A stretch of 64,000 bases of DNA from NCBI GenBank assembly GCA_028277795.1, contig JANQFP010000207.1:19804-83803 (forward strand). The letters are read 5' to 3'. Of the stretch, positions 1 through 9,125 are shown piece by piece. This stretch comes from Rhodospirillales bacterium. GTDB lineage: Bacteria; Pseudomonadota; Alphaproteobacteria; Rhodospirillales; JANQFP01. Position numbers and translations under genes: made by a program. Under the pieces are notes generated by a model. It was given only the letters and a program-made list of their open reading frames with translations. It was not told the origin of the DNA and ran no database searches. The stretch's first letter is position 1, and the number at the start of each line of letters is the position of its first letter.

Positions 1-2
1 CG

Positions 3-1613
3 CTCGTGTCCGGCCTCGTCGGGCATTGCCCGGGCCGGATCAACGTCCAGGTCCTGCAACGCAACCGGGTCCTGCTGGGCGAGCTGGAACGGGCCGGGTT
101 CTCGCGCACGGCCGACCGGTTGGAGCGGGGCGCGGCCCTGCGGCCCGAAGAGCTCTATTTCCTCCCCATTCCGATCTCCTCCGGCGACGAGCTCGACAGC
201 GTCTTTCCGAATGCGCGCACCGGCCTCGCCCAACTGGCGGAGACGGCGGACGCCCTGCGCGCGGAGGCGGGGGCGGGCGCGGCGGAGGCCTTCTTCCCGG
301 CGCCTCTCGCGGACGGGGACGATGTCCGGCCGCTCCGGTCCGACGCCGCCGGCGGCACGCGGGCCTGGCTGCCCTGGGCGGCGGACGACTTTTTCGCCGG
401 AGGCGGCGAGCGGCTGTGGATCGTCCGCGTGCCGGAGCCGCGCTCCGAGCCTCTGGGCCCGCATGATCCGCGGGACCTGGAGGACGCGCTCGACCTGAGG
501 CAGGCCATACGCCACGGCGGCGGCAAGACGCTGCGCCGGGACCTTTCGCCGGGGCTTCTCGTCCATCGGCTGGGTCTGCTGGCGCTGCTCCGCATCCCGC
601 AGATCGGGGTGGTCGCCCTGCCGGACCTGGAACGCCTCCTGCTGCCCGACGGCGCCGAGCCGGAGCCCCTCGAGCCGGTGCGCCCGGTCCCCGTCTTCAT
701 GCCCTGCGGCAGTGGGCAGCGCGGCCAGGTGCCGGCCGCCGATGGCGGCCACCCGGGTGCCGGGGCCGGCGCACTCGATTTCCCCGAGGCGATGCAAATG
801 CTGGCCGGCACGCTCGAGGCGGTGCGGCCCGACGTGCAGTGCCTGCTGACCCTTCCCATGGAGCGTGCCCCGGGCGGACGGGTCTCGGCCGCGGGTCCCG
901 GCCCCGCCATCGACCCCAGGGCGCTGGCGGCGGTCGCCGACATGGCCGGCGACACCACGGCGGGAACGCTCAGGCGGCTGCAGCTCCTCTGGCCTTATCT
1001 TCGCAACGAAAGCCGCGGCATCCACAGCCCGACCGGCCCCGTCGCGGCGGGCCAGGTCCGGCAGGCGAAAGCACTGGGCGTCTGGCGGTCCATCGCCGGG
1101 ACGCCGCTCGGATCGCGGGCCGTCACCTATCCTCGCCTCAGCCGTGCCCAACTACGCACGTTGCGCGAGGAGCCGGGCATCGGCCTGCTGACCGACCGTC
1201 GGGGCCAGCTCGTTCTCGACGACGAGCGTCTCGCGGTGCCGGCCCTCCATCCCGGTGCCTACGACATCGCCGACATCAAGCGTTGGAGCGGATACCGCTC
1301 GGGCGAGGTCCGGCGCTTCATCGGCTTCCTGCTGCGCGAGCTCGCGGCGCTCGGCGACACGCTGGTCTTCACCGCGGACGACCGCGACCCCCGCCCCCGC
1401 ATCCTGTTGGAAGCGTTCTTCAACGGGCTCCATGGGCGCGGCGCGTTGCGCGGGCGGCAACCGCGCGACGCCTTCACGATCCGCAAGTCGGACCGGCGCG
1501 AGGGGGTCATCGCCTACGACATCGATGTCGCGCCCGCCGTGCCCATCGACAAGCTGATCCTCAGCTTCGTCAATCGCGCCGGCCGATGGCAGGCGGGAGT
1601 GGCCGATGGCTAG
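3..1613 (+). CDS. Contractile tail sheath protein of an eCIS (5' end outside window)
   Basis: This is probably the contractile sheath that wraps the inner tube and drives injection. The reading frame stays open to the left edge, so the GTG at position 6 is unlikely to be the true start and some N-terminal residues are missing. The C-terminal ~100 residues have the sheath layout: a helix, a segment beginning RDPRPRILLEAFFNGLHGRG, an AFTIRKSD strand, then a GVIAYDIDVAPAVPIDKLIL strand. The middle is divergent, and I do not see the usual GVNxLR motif. The stop overlaps the tube gene start by 8 bases, and sheath-then-tube is the normal eCIS and phage order. A non-sheath baseplate protein is possible but less likely. 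Confidence 0.72.
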   Translation, partial: LVSGLVGHCPGRINVQVLQRNRVLLGELERAGFSRTADRLERGAALRPEELYFLPIPISSGDELDSVFPNARTGLAQLAETADALRAEAGAGAAEAFFPAPLADGDDVRPLRSDAAGGTRAWLPWAADDFFAGGGERLWIVRVPEPRSEPLGPHDPRDLEDALDLRQAIRHGGGKTLRRDLSPGLLVHRLGLLALLRIPQIGVVALPDLERLLLPDGAEPEPLEPVRPVPVFMPCGSGQRGQVPAADGGHPGAGAGALDFPEAMQMLAGTLEAVRPDVQCLLTLPMERAPGGRVSAAGPGPAIDPRALAAVADMAGDTTAGTLRRLQLLWPYLRNESRGIHSPTGPVAAGQVRQAKALGVWRSIAGTPLGSRAVTYPRLSRAQLRTLREEPGIGLLTDRRGQLVLDDERLAVPALHPGAYDIADIKRWSGYRSGEVRRFIGFLLRELAALGDTLVFTADDRDPRPRILLEAFFNGLHGRGALRGRQPRDAFTIRKSDRREGVIAYDIDVAPAVPIDKLILSFVNRAGRWQAGVADG

Positions 1614-2112
1614 CCAGCTCTTCGTCCCGTTCCGCTTCAACGTGGCGCTGTACGCGCAGGACCGCGACGAGATCGTCTGCCAAGGCGCGTTCAGCGAGGT
1701 CTCCGGGTTGGAGCTGACCATGGAGCCGAAGGTGATCAAGGAGGGCGGGCGCAACTGGGGCGACGTCCAGCGCAGCGGGCCGACGACGTTCGCGCCGATC
1801 GTTCTGCGGCGCGGCGTGACGACGTCGGGCGACCTGTGGTCGTGGTTCGACGTCACCACGCGCGGAGCCAACTACGGCTATCGCATGAACGGCGAGATCG
1901 AGGTCTTCGGCAACCCGTCCACCGCCGAGCCGGGCGGCGCGGCGCAGCCCAACCCGACCATGACGTGGAAGCTGACCGATGTGCTGCCGACCAAGTTCAA
2001 GGGGCCCGACCTGTCCTCCACCGCCACGCAGGTGGCGATCGAGGAGGTGACTCTGGTCGTCGAGGGGCTGGAGCTGGTGCGGCCCCAAGGGGCGGCGGGG
2101 GCGGGACCATGA
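1606..2112 (+). CDS. Inner tube protein (gp19/Hcp-like family)
   Basis: A 168-aa protein of the T4 gp19-like tail tube family, which stacks as hexamers to form the rigid inner tube. Visible hallmarks are the N-terminal FRFNVALYAQD strand, the FSEVSGLELTMEP motif followed by EGGRNWG, and a C-terminal strand pair ending EEVTLVVEGLEL. Length is close to the family norm of about 150 residues. It overlaps the sheath gene upstream and the next gene downstream by 4 bases (ATGA), which suggests translational coupling within one operon. Only one tube gene is present here. Systems such as Afp have several, so others may lie upstream of the window. Confidence 0.9.
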   Translation: MASQLFVPFRFNVALYAQDRDEIVCQGAFSEVSGLELTMEPKVIKEGGRNWGDVQRSGPTTFAPIVLRRGVTTSGDLWSWFDVTTRGANYGYRMNGEIEVFGNPSTAEPGGAAQPNPTMTWKLTDVLPTKFKGPDLSSTATQVAIEEVTLVVEGLELVRPQGAAGAGP

Positions 2113-2936
2113 TCGCGCTCGAGCACGCCAGCCTGATCCCCGTCACGGGTCCCAACGATCGGCCGCAGACCGGCGAGGCCATCCCGGTCCAGTTCAATCC
2201 GGCGAGCCTGAAGGTCGCGCTGGCCAATACGATCAAGGCGAACCCGCGCGACGGCAGCACGCGCGCCACCCAGTTCGTGGACAGGAGCTCGTCCAACCTA
2301 GCCGTCGAGCTGGTGTTCGACAGCACCGACGACGGCAGCGACGTGCGCCAGCGCACCAAGGTCATCGCCGAGACGTTCCTCAAGCCGGTCGGCTCCGGCG
2401 AACGGATGCGCGCACCGCGGCGCTGCCTGTTCCAGTGGGGTGCGTTCGAGTTCCTCGGCCTCCTTCACGGCTTCGACGAGACGCTCGACTTCTTCTCGCC
2501 CGAGGGCCGGCCGCTGCGCGCCTCGGTCTCGCTGAAGATCGCCGAGGACAGGTTCCAGTTCCGGACCCGCGAAGTCGAGCAGGCCGAACGTGCGACGCCG
2601 ACCATCGTGCCGACAGGCGCCGACCCCGCCGCCGGGCCGCAGGCGCAGGACGGCGAGCCGGTGACCCAGGCCAATGCCCGGGCGGGCCAGCCGCAACGCG
2701 ACTGGCGCCGGACCGCCCTCGCCAACGGCGTCGAATCGCCGCGGCTGCCGTCGCAGGAGAGCATCGCCGTCCCGGTTCCGGGCGCGGCCGGCGGCGTGGC
2801 CGCGCCGCCGTCGCCGGCCCTGGACTCCCCCTTCTCGGGAGCCTTCTCGGGCGCGCTGGAGGACGTCGGACGTCTTGCGCGGCGAACGCGCCCGCCCCTC
2901 ACGCCGCGCGATCCGGACAGCATCGGGTTCGACTGA
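2109..2936 (+). CDS. CIS tube-baseplate adaptor (CIS_tube/Afp7-like) with degenerate LysM tail
   Basis: A 275-aa protein. Residues 1-145 match the contractile injection system tube-protein N-terminal domain that joins tube to baseplate: VQFNPASLKVALANTIK, an ELVFDSTDDG strand, then PRRCLFQWGAFEFLGLLHGF and FFSPEGRPLRASVSLKI. The rest is Pro/Ala-rich linker. A short piece (DWRRTALANGVESPRLPSQE) looks like the second half of a LysM repeat, where Afp7-type proteins carry a full LysM. The ATG at 2109 was chosen because it overlaps the tube stop as ATGA; the frame is open further upstream, but that part is out-of-frame tube sequence. Confidence 0.85.
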   Translation: MIALEHASLIPVTGPNDRPQTGEAIPVQFNPASLKVALANTIKANPRDGSTRATQFVDRSSSNLAVELVFDSTDDGSDVRQRTKVIAETFLKPVGSGERMRAPRRCLFQWGAFEFLGLLHGFDETLDFFSPEGRPLRASVSLKIAEDRFQFRTREVEQAERATPTIVPTGADPAAGPQAQDGEPVTQANARAGQPQRDWRRTALANGVESPRLPSQESIAVPVPGAAGGVAAPPSPALDSPFSGAFSGALEDVGRLARRTRPPLTPRDPDSIGFD

Positions 2937-2950
2937 GCGAGGACAGTGAC

Positions 2951-3115
2951 ATGCCGGTCTTGATCAACGAAGTGGTCGCGGAGATGGAGACGCCCGTGCC
3001 GCAGAGCCAGGCACCGACGCCGGAGGAGCGCATGCCCATGGAGCAGACGGCGTTCGAGCTGACCTATCTGCTCGGCGTCATGGAACAGCGCCGGCAGCGG
3101 CTGATGGTCGACTAG
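2951..3115 (+). CDS. Small eCIS protein, DUF5908-like
   Basis: A 54-aa protein beginning MPVLINEVVAEM, followed by a Pro/Gln/Glu-rich middle and a helical C-terminus rich in Gln and Arg. Size, the opening hydrophobic/acidic strand and position between the tube adaptor and the hub gene match the DUF5908 family, small proteins found inside eCIS operons whose role is unknown to me. It lies 14 bases after the previous stop, and its own stop is one base before the next ATG. The call rests on position and the N-terminal pattern, so the gene is more certain than the family. Confidence 0.65.
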   Translation: MPVLINEVVAEMETPVPQSQAPTPEERMPMEQTAFELTYLLGVMEQRRQRLMVD

Positions 3116-3116
3116 C

Positions 3117-4169
3117 ATGCCCCCACCCGATTCCGCCTTCGCCAGCGCACGGCCCGTCGTCCACGTCGACGGCGAGGCGCGCGACGACCTGCAGGACGCG
3201 CTGACCGGGCTGGTGGTCAACCAGCCGCTTTCCGGTTTCAGCCATGCCGAATTCAAGCTCACCAACTGGGGGCTGACCGACTCCGGCGAGGCGCCCGGCT
3301 TCGTGCTGCAGGACCTCGCGCTGGGCGCGCGGATCGAGGTGTTCATGGGCGAGGGGGCCACCGTGAAGGTGTTCGACGGCGAGATCACCGGCCTCGAGGA
3401 GCGGTACGGTGAAGGGGCGCCGCAGCTCTACGTCCTGGCGCAGGACAAGCTGCACCGTCTGGCGCGGGCCCGGCAAAACCGGGTCTTCGAGGGCCGCTCC
3501 CCGGACGACATCGTCTCGAGCGTAGCCCGCGAGTCCGGGCTCGACGCCGACGCGGGCATCTCGTCCAACGCCGCGACCTATCACCAGGTCAATGAGAGCG
3601 ACCTGGCGTTTCTCATGCGCCTCGCCGGGCATTTCGACACGGCCATACGTCTGGTCGACCGCCAGATCCGGGCGCGGCCCGAGGAGGCCGATCCGGAGCC
3701 GATCGTCCTCAGCGCCCAGGACAGCGCCCTGCGCGTCCGTCTGCTCGCCGACCTGAACCATCAGCCCAGCGGGTCGCGCGTGCTCGGCTTCAACGCCGGG
3801 GCCGACGAGGCCGTCGCCGGCGGGACGGGGCGGCATTCCGCCACCCCGTCGGGGACCACGGCCGCCGACCTGCTGGGCCGGCTCGGCTGGACGACGGAGG
3901 AGATCGTGCCGCAACCGTTCGCGCGGTCCCAAGGCGAGGCCGACGCCTACGCCCAGGCGCACTTCGACCGGATCGCCAAGCGGTTCGTTTCCGGTGACAT
4001 CCATTGCGTGGGCGAGCCCGCCATGCGCGTCGGCCGCCAGGTCGAGCTCGAAGGCGTCTCCGACCGGCTGCGAGGCGCCTATCACGTCGTGCACTGCGTG
4101 CACCGCTTCGATTCCGCCGAGGGATACGAGACGCACCTCAAAGTCAACCGACCGGACTGGGACGGCTGA
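3117..4169 (+). CDS. Baseplate hub, gpD/VgrG N-terminal (gp27-like) protein
   Basis: A 350-aa protein of the phage late-control gene D / VgrG N-terminal family, which forms the trimeric hub between tube and spike. Characteristic features are the GARIEVFMGEG strand, VFDGEITGLEERYGEGAPQL, the YVLAQDKLHRLARARQNRVF segment, the SPDDIVSSVARESGLDAD helix and the NESDLAFLMRLAG segment typical of gpD. The family's C-terminal end is also present (AMRVGRQVELEGVSDRLRGA, then YHVVHCVHRFDSAEGYET). The spike domain is a separate gene starting two bases downstream, so the hub and spike that are fused in VgrG and Afp8 are split here. Confidence 0.9.
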   Translation: MPPPDSAFASARPVVHVDGEARDDLQDALTGLVVNQPLSGFSHAEFKLTNWGLTDSGEAPGFVLQDLALGARIEVFMGEGATVKVFDGEITGLEERYGEGAPQLYVLAQDKLHRLARARQNRVFEGRSPDDIVSSVARESGLDADAGISSNAATYHQVNESDLAFLMRLAGHFDTAIRLVDRQIRARPEEADPEPIVLSAQDSALRVRLLADLNHQPSGSRVLGFNAGADEAVAGGTGRHSATPSGTTAADLLGRLGWTTEEIVPQPFARSQGEADAYAQAHFDRIAKRFVSGDIHCVGEPAMRVGRQVELEGVSDRLRGAYHVVHCVHRFDSAEGYETHLKVNRPDWDG

Positions 4170-4171
4170 GC

Positions 4172-4822
4172 ATGGACGCGATGACTCCGCACGCCCTCGG
4201 CACGTTGCACAGCCTTCAGCTCGCGCAGGTGACCGACAACGCCGACGCCGACAACCGCGGCCGCATCAGGGTGCGCCTGCTGACGACGGAGATGGCGGTG
4301 TGGGCGAGCGTCGTCACCCCGTCGGCGGGCCAGGGGTATGGAGTCGCCTTCCTGCCGCGCGTCGGCGAGATCGTCGTCGTCGCCTTCGTTTCGCCCGAGC
4401 TGCCGCTGGTGCTCGGCAGCCTGTGGAGCGGCGGCGGCAGCGCGCCGCCGGAGGCCGACACGGCGGAGGACCACTACGTGCTGCGCACGCCGTCCGGCAC
4501 GGTGTTGGAGTTCGACGACGGCGACGGGCCGGCCGTCTCTCTCACCACGCCGCAAGGCCATACGGTGAAGGTCACCGACGGCAACGGAGGCGAGGTCGTG
4601 GTCAGCCGCGGGGACCAGGAGGTCAAGCTGACGTCGTCCGAGGTCAGCGTGCGGGCCTCCGGCACGATCAACATCCAGGGCGGGACGGTCAGCGTCAGCG
4701 CGTCGTCGGTGACCGTCGACTCCGGGATGTCGCGGTTCAGCGGTGTCATTCAGGCCGACACGGTCGTCACCAATTCCGTGGTCAGCGCATCCTACACGCC
4801 GGGCGCAGGCAACATCTGGTAG
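4172..4822 (+). CDS. Spike protein, gp5/gpV-type OB-fold with beta-helix
   Basis: A 216-aa needle protein. The N-terminal OB domain (residues ~12-90) shows DADNRGRIRVRLL, WASVVTPSAGQGYG, FLPRVGEIVVVAF and LPLVLGSLWSGG, all typical of gp5/VgrG. The remainder is strand-rich, with a short-period repeat (VKVTDGNGGEVVVSRGDQ, then INIQGGTVSVSASSVTVDS) expected for the triple-stranded beta-helix spike. It ends PGAGNIW, a common spike terminus. The ATG at 4172 follows the hub stop by two bases. No PAAR tip gene follows in this window, so a tip protein would have to come from elsewhere. Confidence 0.9.
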   Translation: MDAMTPHALGTLHSLQLAQVTDNADADNRGRIRVRLLTTEMAVWASVVTPSAGQGYGVAFLPRVGEIVVVAFVSPELPLVLGSLWSGGGSAPPEADTAEDHYVLRTPSGTVLEFDDGDGPAVSLTTPQGHTVKVTDGNGGEVVVSRGDQEVKLTSSEVSVRASGTINIQGGTVSVSASSVTVDSGMSRFSGVIQADTVVTNSVVSASYTPGAGNIW

Positions 4823-4826
4823 GACC

Positions 4827-6494
4827 ATGACCAGCCCGCATCCCATACGGTTCCAACCACCCTACTATCGGCGCCCGGCGCCGGGCGCCAGCCTGCAGCG
4901 CTACGGCGACGCCGAATTCATCAGCCGGTTCCAGCAGGATGTGCGGCGCGGCGTGCTCGAAGACCCGCAGGCGCACGAGTGGCGGGACGGCGAGCGCCGC
5001 AGCGACCACGACGACGCGCTCGTGCTGCGCCTGCCGCTCCACCGGACATTCTACGTGGTCAGCGCCGAGCTGGCGTGCGACCAGCTCGGCAGCCCGCCGG
5101 TCGATCCCGCCCGTATCGCGTCCGCCGGCTTTGTCATCCGGCGCATCGGCGGGCAGACCGAGCAGGGCTGGATGCTGGCCCAGGGCGACGCCATCGGCTG
5201 GCAACAGGTCTCGCTCGAGCGCCGAGACCCCGACGTGAACCGCCGGCTGTGCCGCAACGGCATGATCCGACGCGTGTCGGAACCCGCCTATAGCGGCGAG
5301 CAGACCCATCCGCTGCACGTGCTCCACACCGCCGACTCGCAGGGCAGGAAGCACACGCTGTTGTTCGGCTACGTGGCCCTCGGCGGATTCTACTACCACC
5401 GCGACACCCGCGGACTGATCGACCAGGCGACCCGCGACGATATCAGGGCGGACAGCAGCCAACTGGTTTCCTGGCCCTTCGCGGTGCTGTCGCCGCAGCC
5501 CGGCTGGAGCAACGAGCACGCGACCCAGGTCCACTTCGGGCGGCCCACCCTCGCCTTCTACCAGCTTATGCGTCTGCTGGTGATGCGCGAGCGCTTGGGT
5601 GCGGCCGACTCGCCGCAGAACGCGGAGCTGGCGGACATCGCCGGCCGTGTCCATTTCTACCGGACGCCGGTCGACTACCTGCCGAGCGACGGGTTCAGCA
5701 TGAAGGAGCGCGAAACCGTTCGCACGGCGCGCGACTTCTCCCTGCTCGACTACCTGACCGACTGCGCCGCCGCCCCGGCCGGTGATCCGCTGTTCGACTG
5801 GATACGCCGGCAGGAGCCCATCGTCCGCGCCCATCCGGGCAATCCCAGGCCGCCGCTGGAGCGATTGCCGGCCAAACCGCCCGCCGACGGAACGCTCTAC
5901 CACTCGCTGTTTCTCAGCGCGGCCGATGCGGAGGAGATGCGGACCGCGCTGGATATGCGCACGCTCGACCGGATTGCGGATCAGGCCCGCGAGCTGCCGA
6001 TCCCGAAGTTCCAGCAGCGCCCGGTCGACCTGTTCGCGATCGTCCCTTTCGCCCGCATCCGCGACGACGCCGGCGAGGAGCAGCTCATCTGGGCCGACGC
6101 GGACCGGCGCAGCGAGCCCTTCCGGGTCGCCGGCCCGCTGGACGCCGAAGCGGCCCGGCCGTCCCTCATTCAGATGCCCAGCCTGAAGGACGCCAAGAAG
6201 GGCCTCGCCCAGGGCATGGCGCTCGCGACGCCGCCCGACACCATGAACCTGATGAACGCCATCGACACCAGCGAAGGCGTCAGCGCCGACATGGTCCCGG
6301 ACACGGTCCCCTCCCAGCTCGGCATGCAGTGGCTGTGCAGCTTCAGCATCCCGATCGTCACCATCTGCGCCATCATCCTGCTGCTGATCATCGTCTCGCT
6401 GCTCGATTACGTCCTGCGGTGGATGCCGTTCTTTCACGTCTGCGCGCCCATGCCCGACATCGGCGGCGGCAACTCCGCCGCGGAGAACGAGTGA
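4827..6494 (+). CDS. eCIS-cluster protein with one C-terminal membrane helix, function unknown
   Basis: A 555-aa protein that I cannot assign to a characterised family. The first ~490 residues look soluble. Residues ~506-530 form a strongly hydrophobic helix (FSIPIVTICAIILLLIIVSL), followed by a short tail with a Cys-Pro segment (FFHVCAPMP) and a polar end. There is no N-terminal signal peptide. It sits between spike and gp25, four bases after the spike stop, and its stop overlaps the gp25 start (TGATG), so it belongs to the particle operon. A single hydrophobic helix in a predicted particle component could anchor assembly to a membrane, or could be buried inside the baseplate or tube. Confidence 0.7.
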   Translation: MTSPHPIRFQPPYYRRPAPGASLQRYGDAEFISRFQQDVRRGVLEDPQAHEWRDGERRSDHDDALVLRLPLHRTFYVVSAELACDQLGSPPVDPARIASAGFVIRRIGGQTEQGWMLAQGDAIGWQQVSLERRDPDVNRRLCRNGMIRRVSEPAYSGEQTHPLHVLHTADSQGRKHTLLFGYVALGGFYYHRDTRGLIDQATRDDIRADSSQLVSWPFAVLSPQPGWSNEHATQVHFGRPTLAFYQLMRLLVMRERLGAADSPQNAELADIAGRVHFYRTPVDYLPSDGFSMKERETVRTARDFSLLDYLTDCAAAPAGDPLFDWIRRQEPIVRAHPGNPRPPLERLPAKPPADGTLYHSLFLSAADAEEMRTALDMRTLDRIADQARELPIPKFQQRPVDLFAIVPFARIRDDAGEEQLIWADADRRSEPFRVAGPLDAEAARPSLIQMPSLKDAKKGLAQGMALATPPDTMNLMNAIDTSEGVSADMVPDTVPSQLGMQWLCSFSIPIVTICAIILLLIIVSLLDYVLRWMPFFHVCAPMPDIGGGNSAAENE

Positions 6495-6883
6495 TGCCGG
6501 CCCTGGGTCCCCCGGTCATGAGCTGGCCGCTCGGCGGGATCGCGGACGACCGCCTGGCCTATGCCAGCGACGAGGCGAGCGTGCGCGACGTCCTGCGCAA
6601 CATCCTGCTGACCAGACCCGGAGAGCGGTTGCTGCGCGACAGCTTCGGCGCCGGCATCGCCGACTACATCCATCAGCCCAACAACGAAACCACCCGCCGG
6701 CTGCTGGCCGACCTGGCGCGCAAGAGCATCCAGCAGTGGGAGCCGCGCATCGTGCTCGACTCGGTCGAGGCCCATCCGGACCCCATCGACCCGGCCCAGG
6801 TGGCGCTGATCGTGAACTACCACATGCGGCACGATCCGACCCCGCTGGCGGTCCGCCTGGCCGTGCAACTGGGCGGCGGCTGA
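6494..6883 (+). CDS. Baseplate wedge protein gp25-like
   Basis: A 129-aa protein of the gp25/GPW family (Afp9-like), a conserved baseplate wedge subunit that initiates sheath assembly. It shows the family core: VRDVLRNILLTRPGERLLRD, then SFGAGIADYIHQPNN, a helical ADLARKSIQQWEPRI segment and strands VLDSVEAHPDP and VALIVNYHMRHD. The start overlaps the preceding stop by one base (TGATG). A second Met at residue 9 (MSWPLGG) is an alternative start. Length is typical. Confidence 0.92.
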   Translation: MPALGPPVMSWPLGGIADDRLAYASDEASVRDVLRNILLTRPGERLLRDSFGAGIADYIHQPNNETTRRLLADLARKSIQQWEPRIVLDSVEAHPDPIDPAQVALIVNYHMRHDPTPLAVRLAVQLGGG

Positions 6884-6916
6884 CGCAGGCGGGTACGGAC
6901 GGAAAGGACAGCGAAG

Positions 6917-9124
6917 GTGCCTCTCCCGGTTCCCAATCTCGACGATCGTCGCTTCGACGATCTCGTCGCGGAGGCGGAAGCCCGGCTGCGGGCCCATCTG
7001 CCGGAGCTGACTCAGATCGCGCCCGGCGACCCGGCGCACGTCTTCATAGATCTGTTCGCCTGGCTGACCGAGACGATCCTCTATCGCGCGAACCTGATCC
7101 CGGAACGCCAGCGCCGGGTGTTCCTCAACCTGCTGCAGATCCCGCTGCGCCCGGCGCGGCCGAGCCACGGGGTGGTCTGCATCGACGGGCCACTGCAGGA
7201 CGGAGCGCTGCCGCCGCCGACGTATCCGGGCGCGGTGCTGCGCAACGGCGACGTCACGTTCACCGTGCTGGACGAGGTCCAGCCGACGCCGCTCCAGCTT
7301 TTCGTGGCGATCAAGGAGCGGATCGGCGTGGAGGAGCTGGCCGCGCTCGAGCTCAGCCTCGATGACCTGCGAGAGCAGTACGCGCTGCCGCCCGATGCGA
7401 TCCCGGAGCCCTTTCAGCCGCGGAGCTTCACGCCCGGCCGCGACACGCTGTCCCTGGAGCGCAGCATCGACAAGGTCTACTACCTCGCCTGCGCGGCCCC
7501 CACGCCGACCGCGGCGCAGCGCGCCGACCTTCCCGGATACCGCGCCATGCACCGGCGCAGCCTTGCCGGCGTCCTGATCAACATCGCGCTCGCTCCGGCG
7601 GACGAGCAGACCGGCGACGTGGTCGACGATCTCGACCCCCGCGCCCTGCGCTGGGATCTCATCAGCGAGCGGCGGGTCGCCGACCCGACGCAGCCGGACG
7701 CCACATTGACCGTGCGACGCCGGCTTCAGCTCGAAGAGGTCTCCGACACCTCCCTCGGCGGCCGGCGTGCCGGGATCGTGCGGCTCCGCCTGCCGTCCAA
7801 CGTGGAGCTGTTCGACGACCTCACGGCCGAGGATCCGATGGCGATCGGACTCGGCGACATGCCGCCCGAGATCGCCGCGCTGGAGGGGCAGGACCGTATC
7901 CTCTTCTGGCTCGCGCTCAGCACGGTCGACGACGAGCCCTTCGATCTCGGCTACCTCGGCATCAACGGGACGGGCGTGGTCGGCCAAGGGACGGTGCGTG
8001 ATCGCATGGTCGGCGTCGGAAACGGCCAGCCCGACCAGGTGATCGACCTCGGCGCGCGCGACATCGACCCGGACACGCTGGTGCTGGTCGTCGAGGGCGA
8101 CACCGAGGCCGAGACCTGGACGCGGGTCGAGACCAGCCTGGGACGCGGCGATGCGCCGGTGTTCCGGCTCGACGCCGCCGCCGGCCACTGCGTTTTCGGC
8201 AACGGGCTGGAGACCGGCGCCAGGCTGCCCGCTCGGCACGCCGTGCGCGCCAGCTTCCGCCATGGCGGGGGCGCGGCCACCAACGTCGCCGCCGGGGCGA
8301 TCAAGGAGGTCTCGGAAGGGGGTGGCGCGTATGCGGTCCGCCACGAATGGCCGTGCCGCGGCGGCAGGGAGGCCGAGACGGTCGAGGAGGCGGAGCGCCG
8401 CATCCCGCAGTTCCTGACCCACCGCAACCGGGCGGTGACGCGGGCCGACTTCATCGCGCTGACCGAGACCAATCCGGTCAATCCGGTGGCCCGCGCGGAA
8501 GTGCTCGAAGGCTTCCTGCCCGGCAACACGGTGCAGGCGGCGCGCGAGGACGTGCCCGGTGTCGTCAGCGTCTTCGTCATCCCGCCAGGCGATGTCGGCC
8601 GCGGCCAGACACCGAAGCCGACCCGCCGGCTTCTCAAGGACGTGTTCGGCTACCTTCTCGACCGCGTGCTGATCGGCACCGAGCTCTACGTCCTCAGTCC
8701 GGAGTTCATCCCCCTCGCCGTCGGCGTGAATGTCAGGCTGCGTGATCCCGCGACCGAGGCGGCGACGCTCAACAGGGTGCGGGCGGCGCTGACCGGCTTC
8801 CTGTGGCCATTGCAGCCCGGGGGAATCGAGCAAAGGGGCTGGCCCATGGGCGAGGATGTCCGCGCCAACGAGCTGGTGACCCAGGTGGCCCGCGTCGAGG
8901 GCGTGCGCGCGGTCAACCGGCTGTCGCTGTTCCGGCAGGAGGGCGGCGCTTGGGTGCGCATGGCGGCGGATGCGGCGCTCGCGCTCGCGCCCTACCAGTT
9001 GCCGGAGCTGATGGCGCTGGAGGTCGGCACGGGCAGCGGTGAAGCGCCGCTCCCGGACTCGGGCGGCCGCCCGCCGCCCGATCGGCCCGTGGTGCCGGCG
9101 CCGGTCATCCCGGAGCGGTGCTGA
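6917..9124 (+). CDS. Baseplate J-like wedge protein (gp6/Afp11-like)
   Basis: A 735-aa baseplate J/gp6-like protein that forms the ring of the wedge. The N-terminus has the eCIS version of the family opening (PNLDDRRFDDLVAEAEARLR, then IAPGDPAHVFIDLFAWLTET). The C-terminal half carries FLTHRNRAVTRADFIALTET and GVVSVFVIPPGD, characteristic of J-like proteins, followed by RRLLKDVFGYLLDRVLIGTE. The start is a GTG at 6917 preceded by a purine-rich GGAAAGGACAGCGAAG stretch, the only notable spacing (33 bases) in this part of the operon. Only one base separates its stop from the next ATG. Confidence 0.92.
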   Translation: MPLPVPNLDDRRFDDLVAEAEARLRAHLPELTQIAPGDPAHVFIDLFAWLTETILYRANLIPERQRRVFLNLLQIPLRPARPSHGVVCIDGPLQDGALPPPTYPGAVLRNGDVTFTVLDEVQPTPLQLFVAIKERIGVEELAALELSLDDLREQYALPPDAIPEPFQPRSFTPGRDTLSLERSIDKVYYLACAAPTPTAAQRADLPGYRAMHRRSLAGVLINIALAPADEQTGDVVDDLDPRALRWDLISERRVADPTQPDATLTVRRRLQLEEVSDTSLGGRRAGIVRLRLPSNVELFDDLTAEDPMAIGLGDMPPEIAALEGQDRILFWLALSTVDDEPFDLGYLGINGTGVVGQGTVRDRMVGVGNGQPDQVIDLGARDIDPDTLVLVVEGDTEAETWTRVETSLGRGDAPVFRLDAAAGHCVFGNGLETGARLPARHAVRASFRHGGGAATNVAAGAIKEVSEGGGAYAVRHEWPCRGGREAETVEEAERRIPQFLTHRNRAVTRADFIALTETNPVNPVARAEVLEGFLPGNTVQAAREDVPGVVSVFVIPPGDVGRGQTPKPTRRLLKDVFGYLLDRVLIGTELYVLSPEFIPLAVGVNVRLRDPATEAATLNRVRAALTGFLWPLQPGGIEQRGWPMGEDVRANELVTQVARVEGVRAVNRLSLFRQEGGAWVRMAADAALALAPYQLPELMALEVGTGSGEAPLPDSGGRPPPDRPVVPAPVIPERC

Positions 9125-9125
9125 C

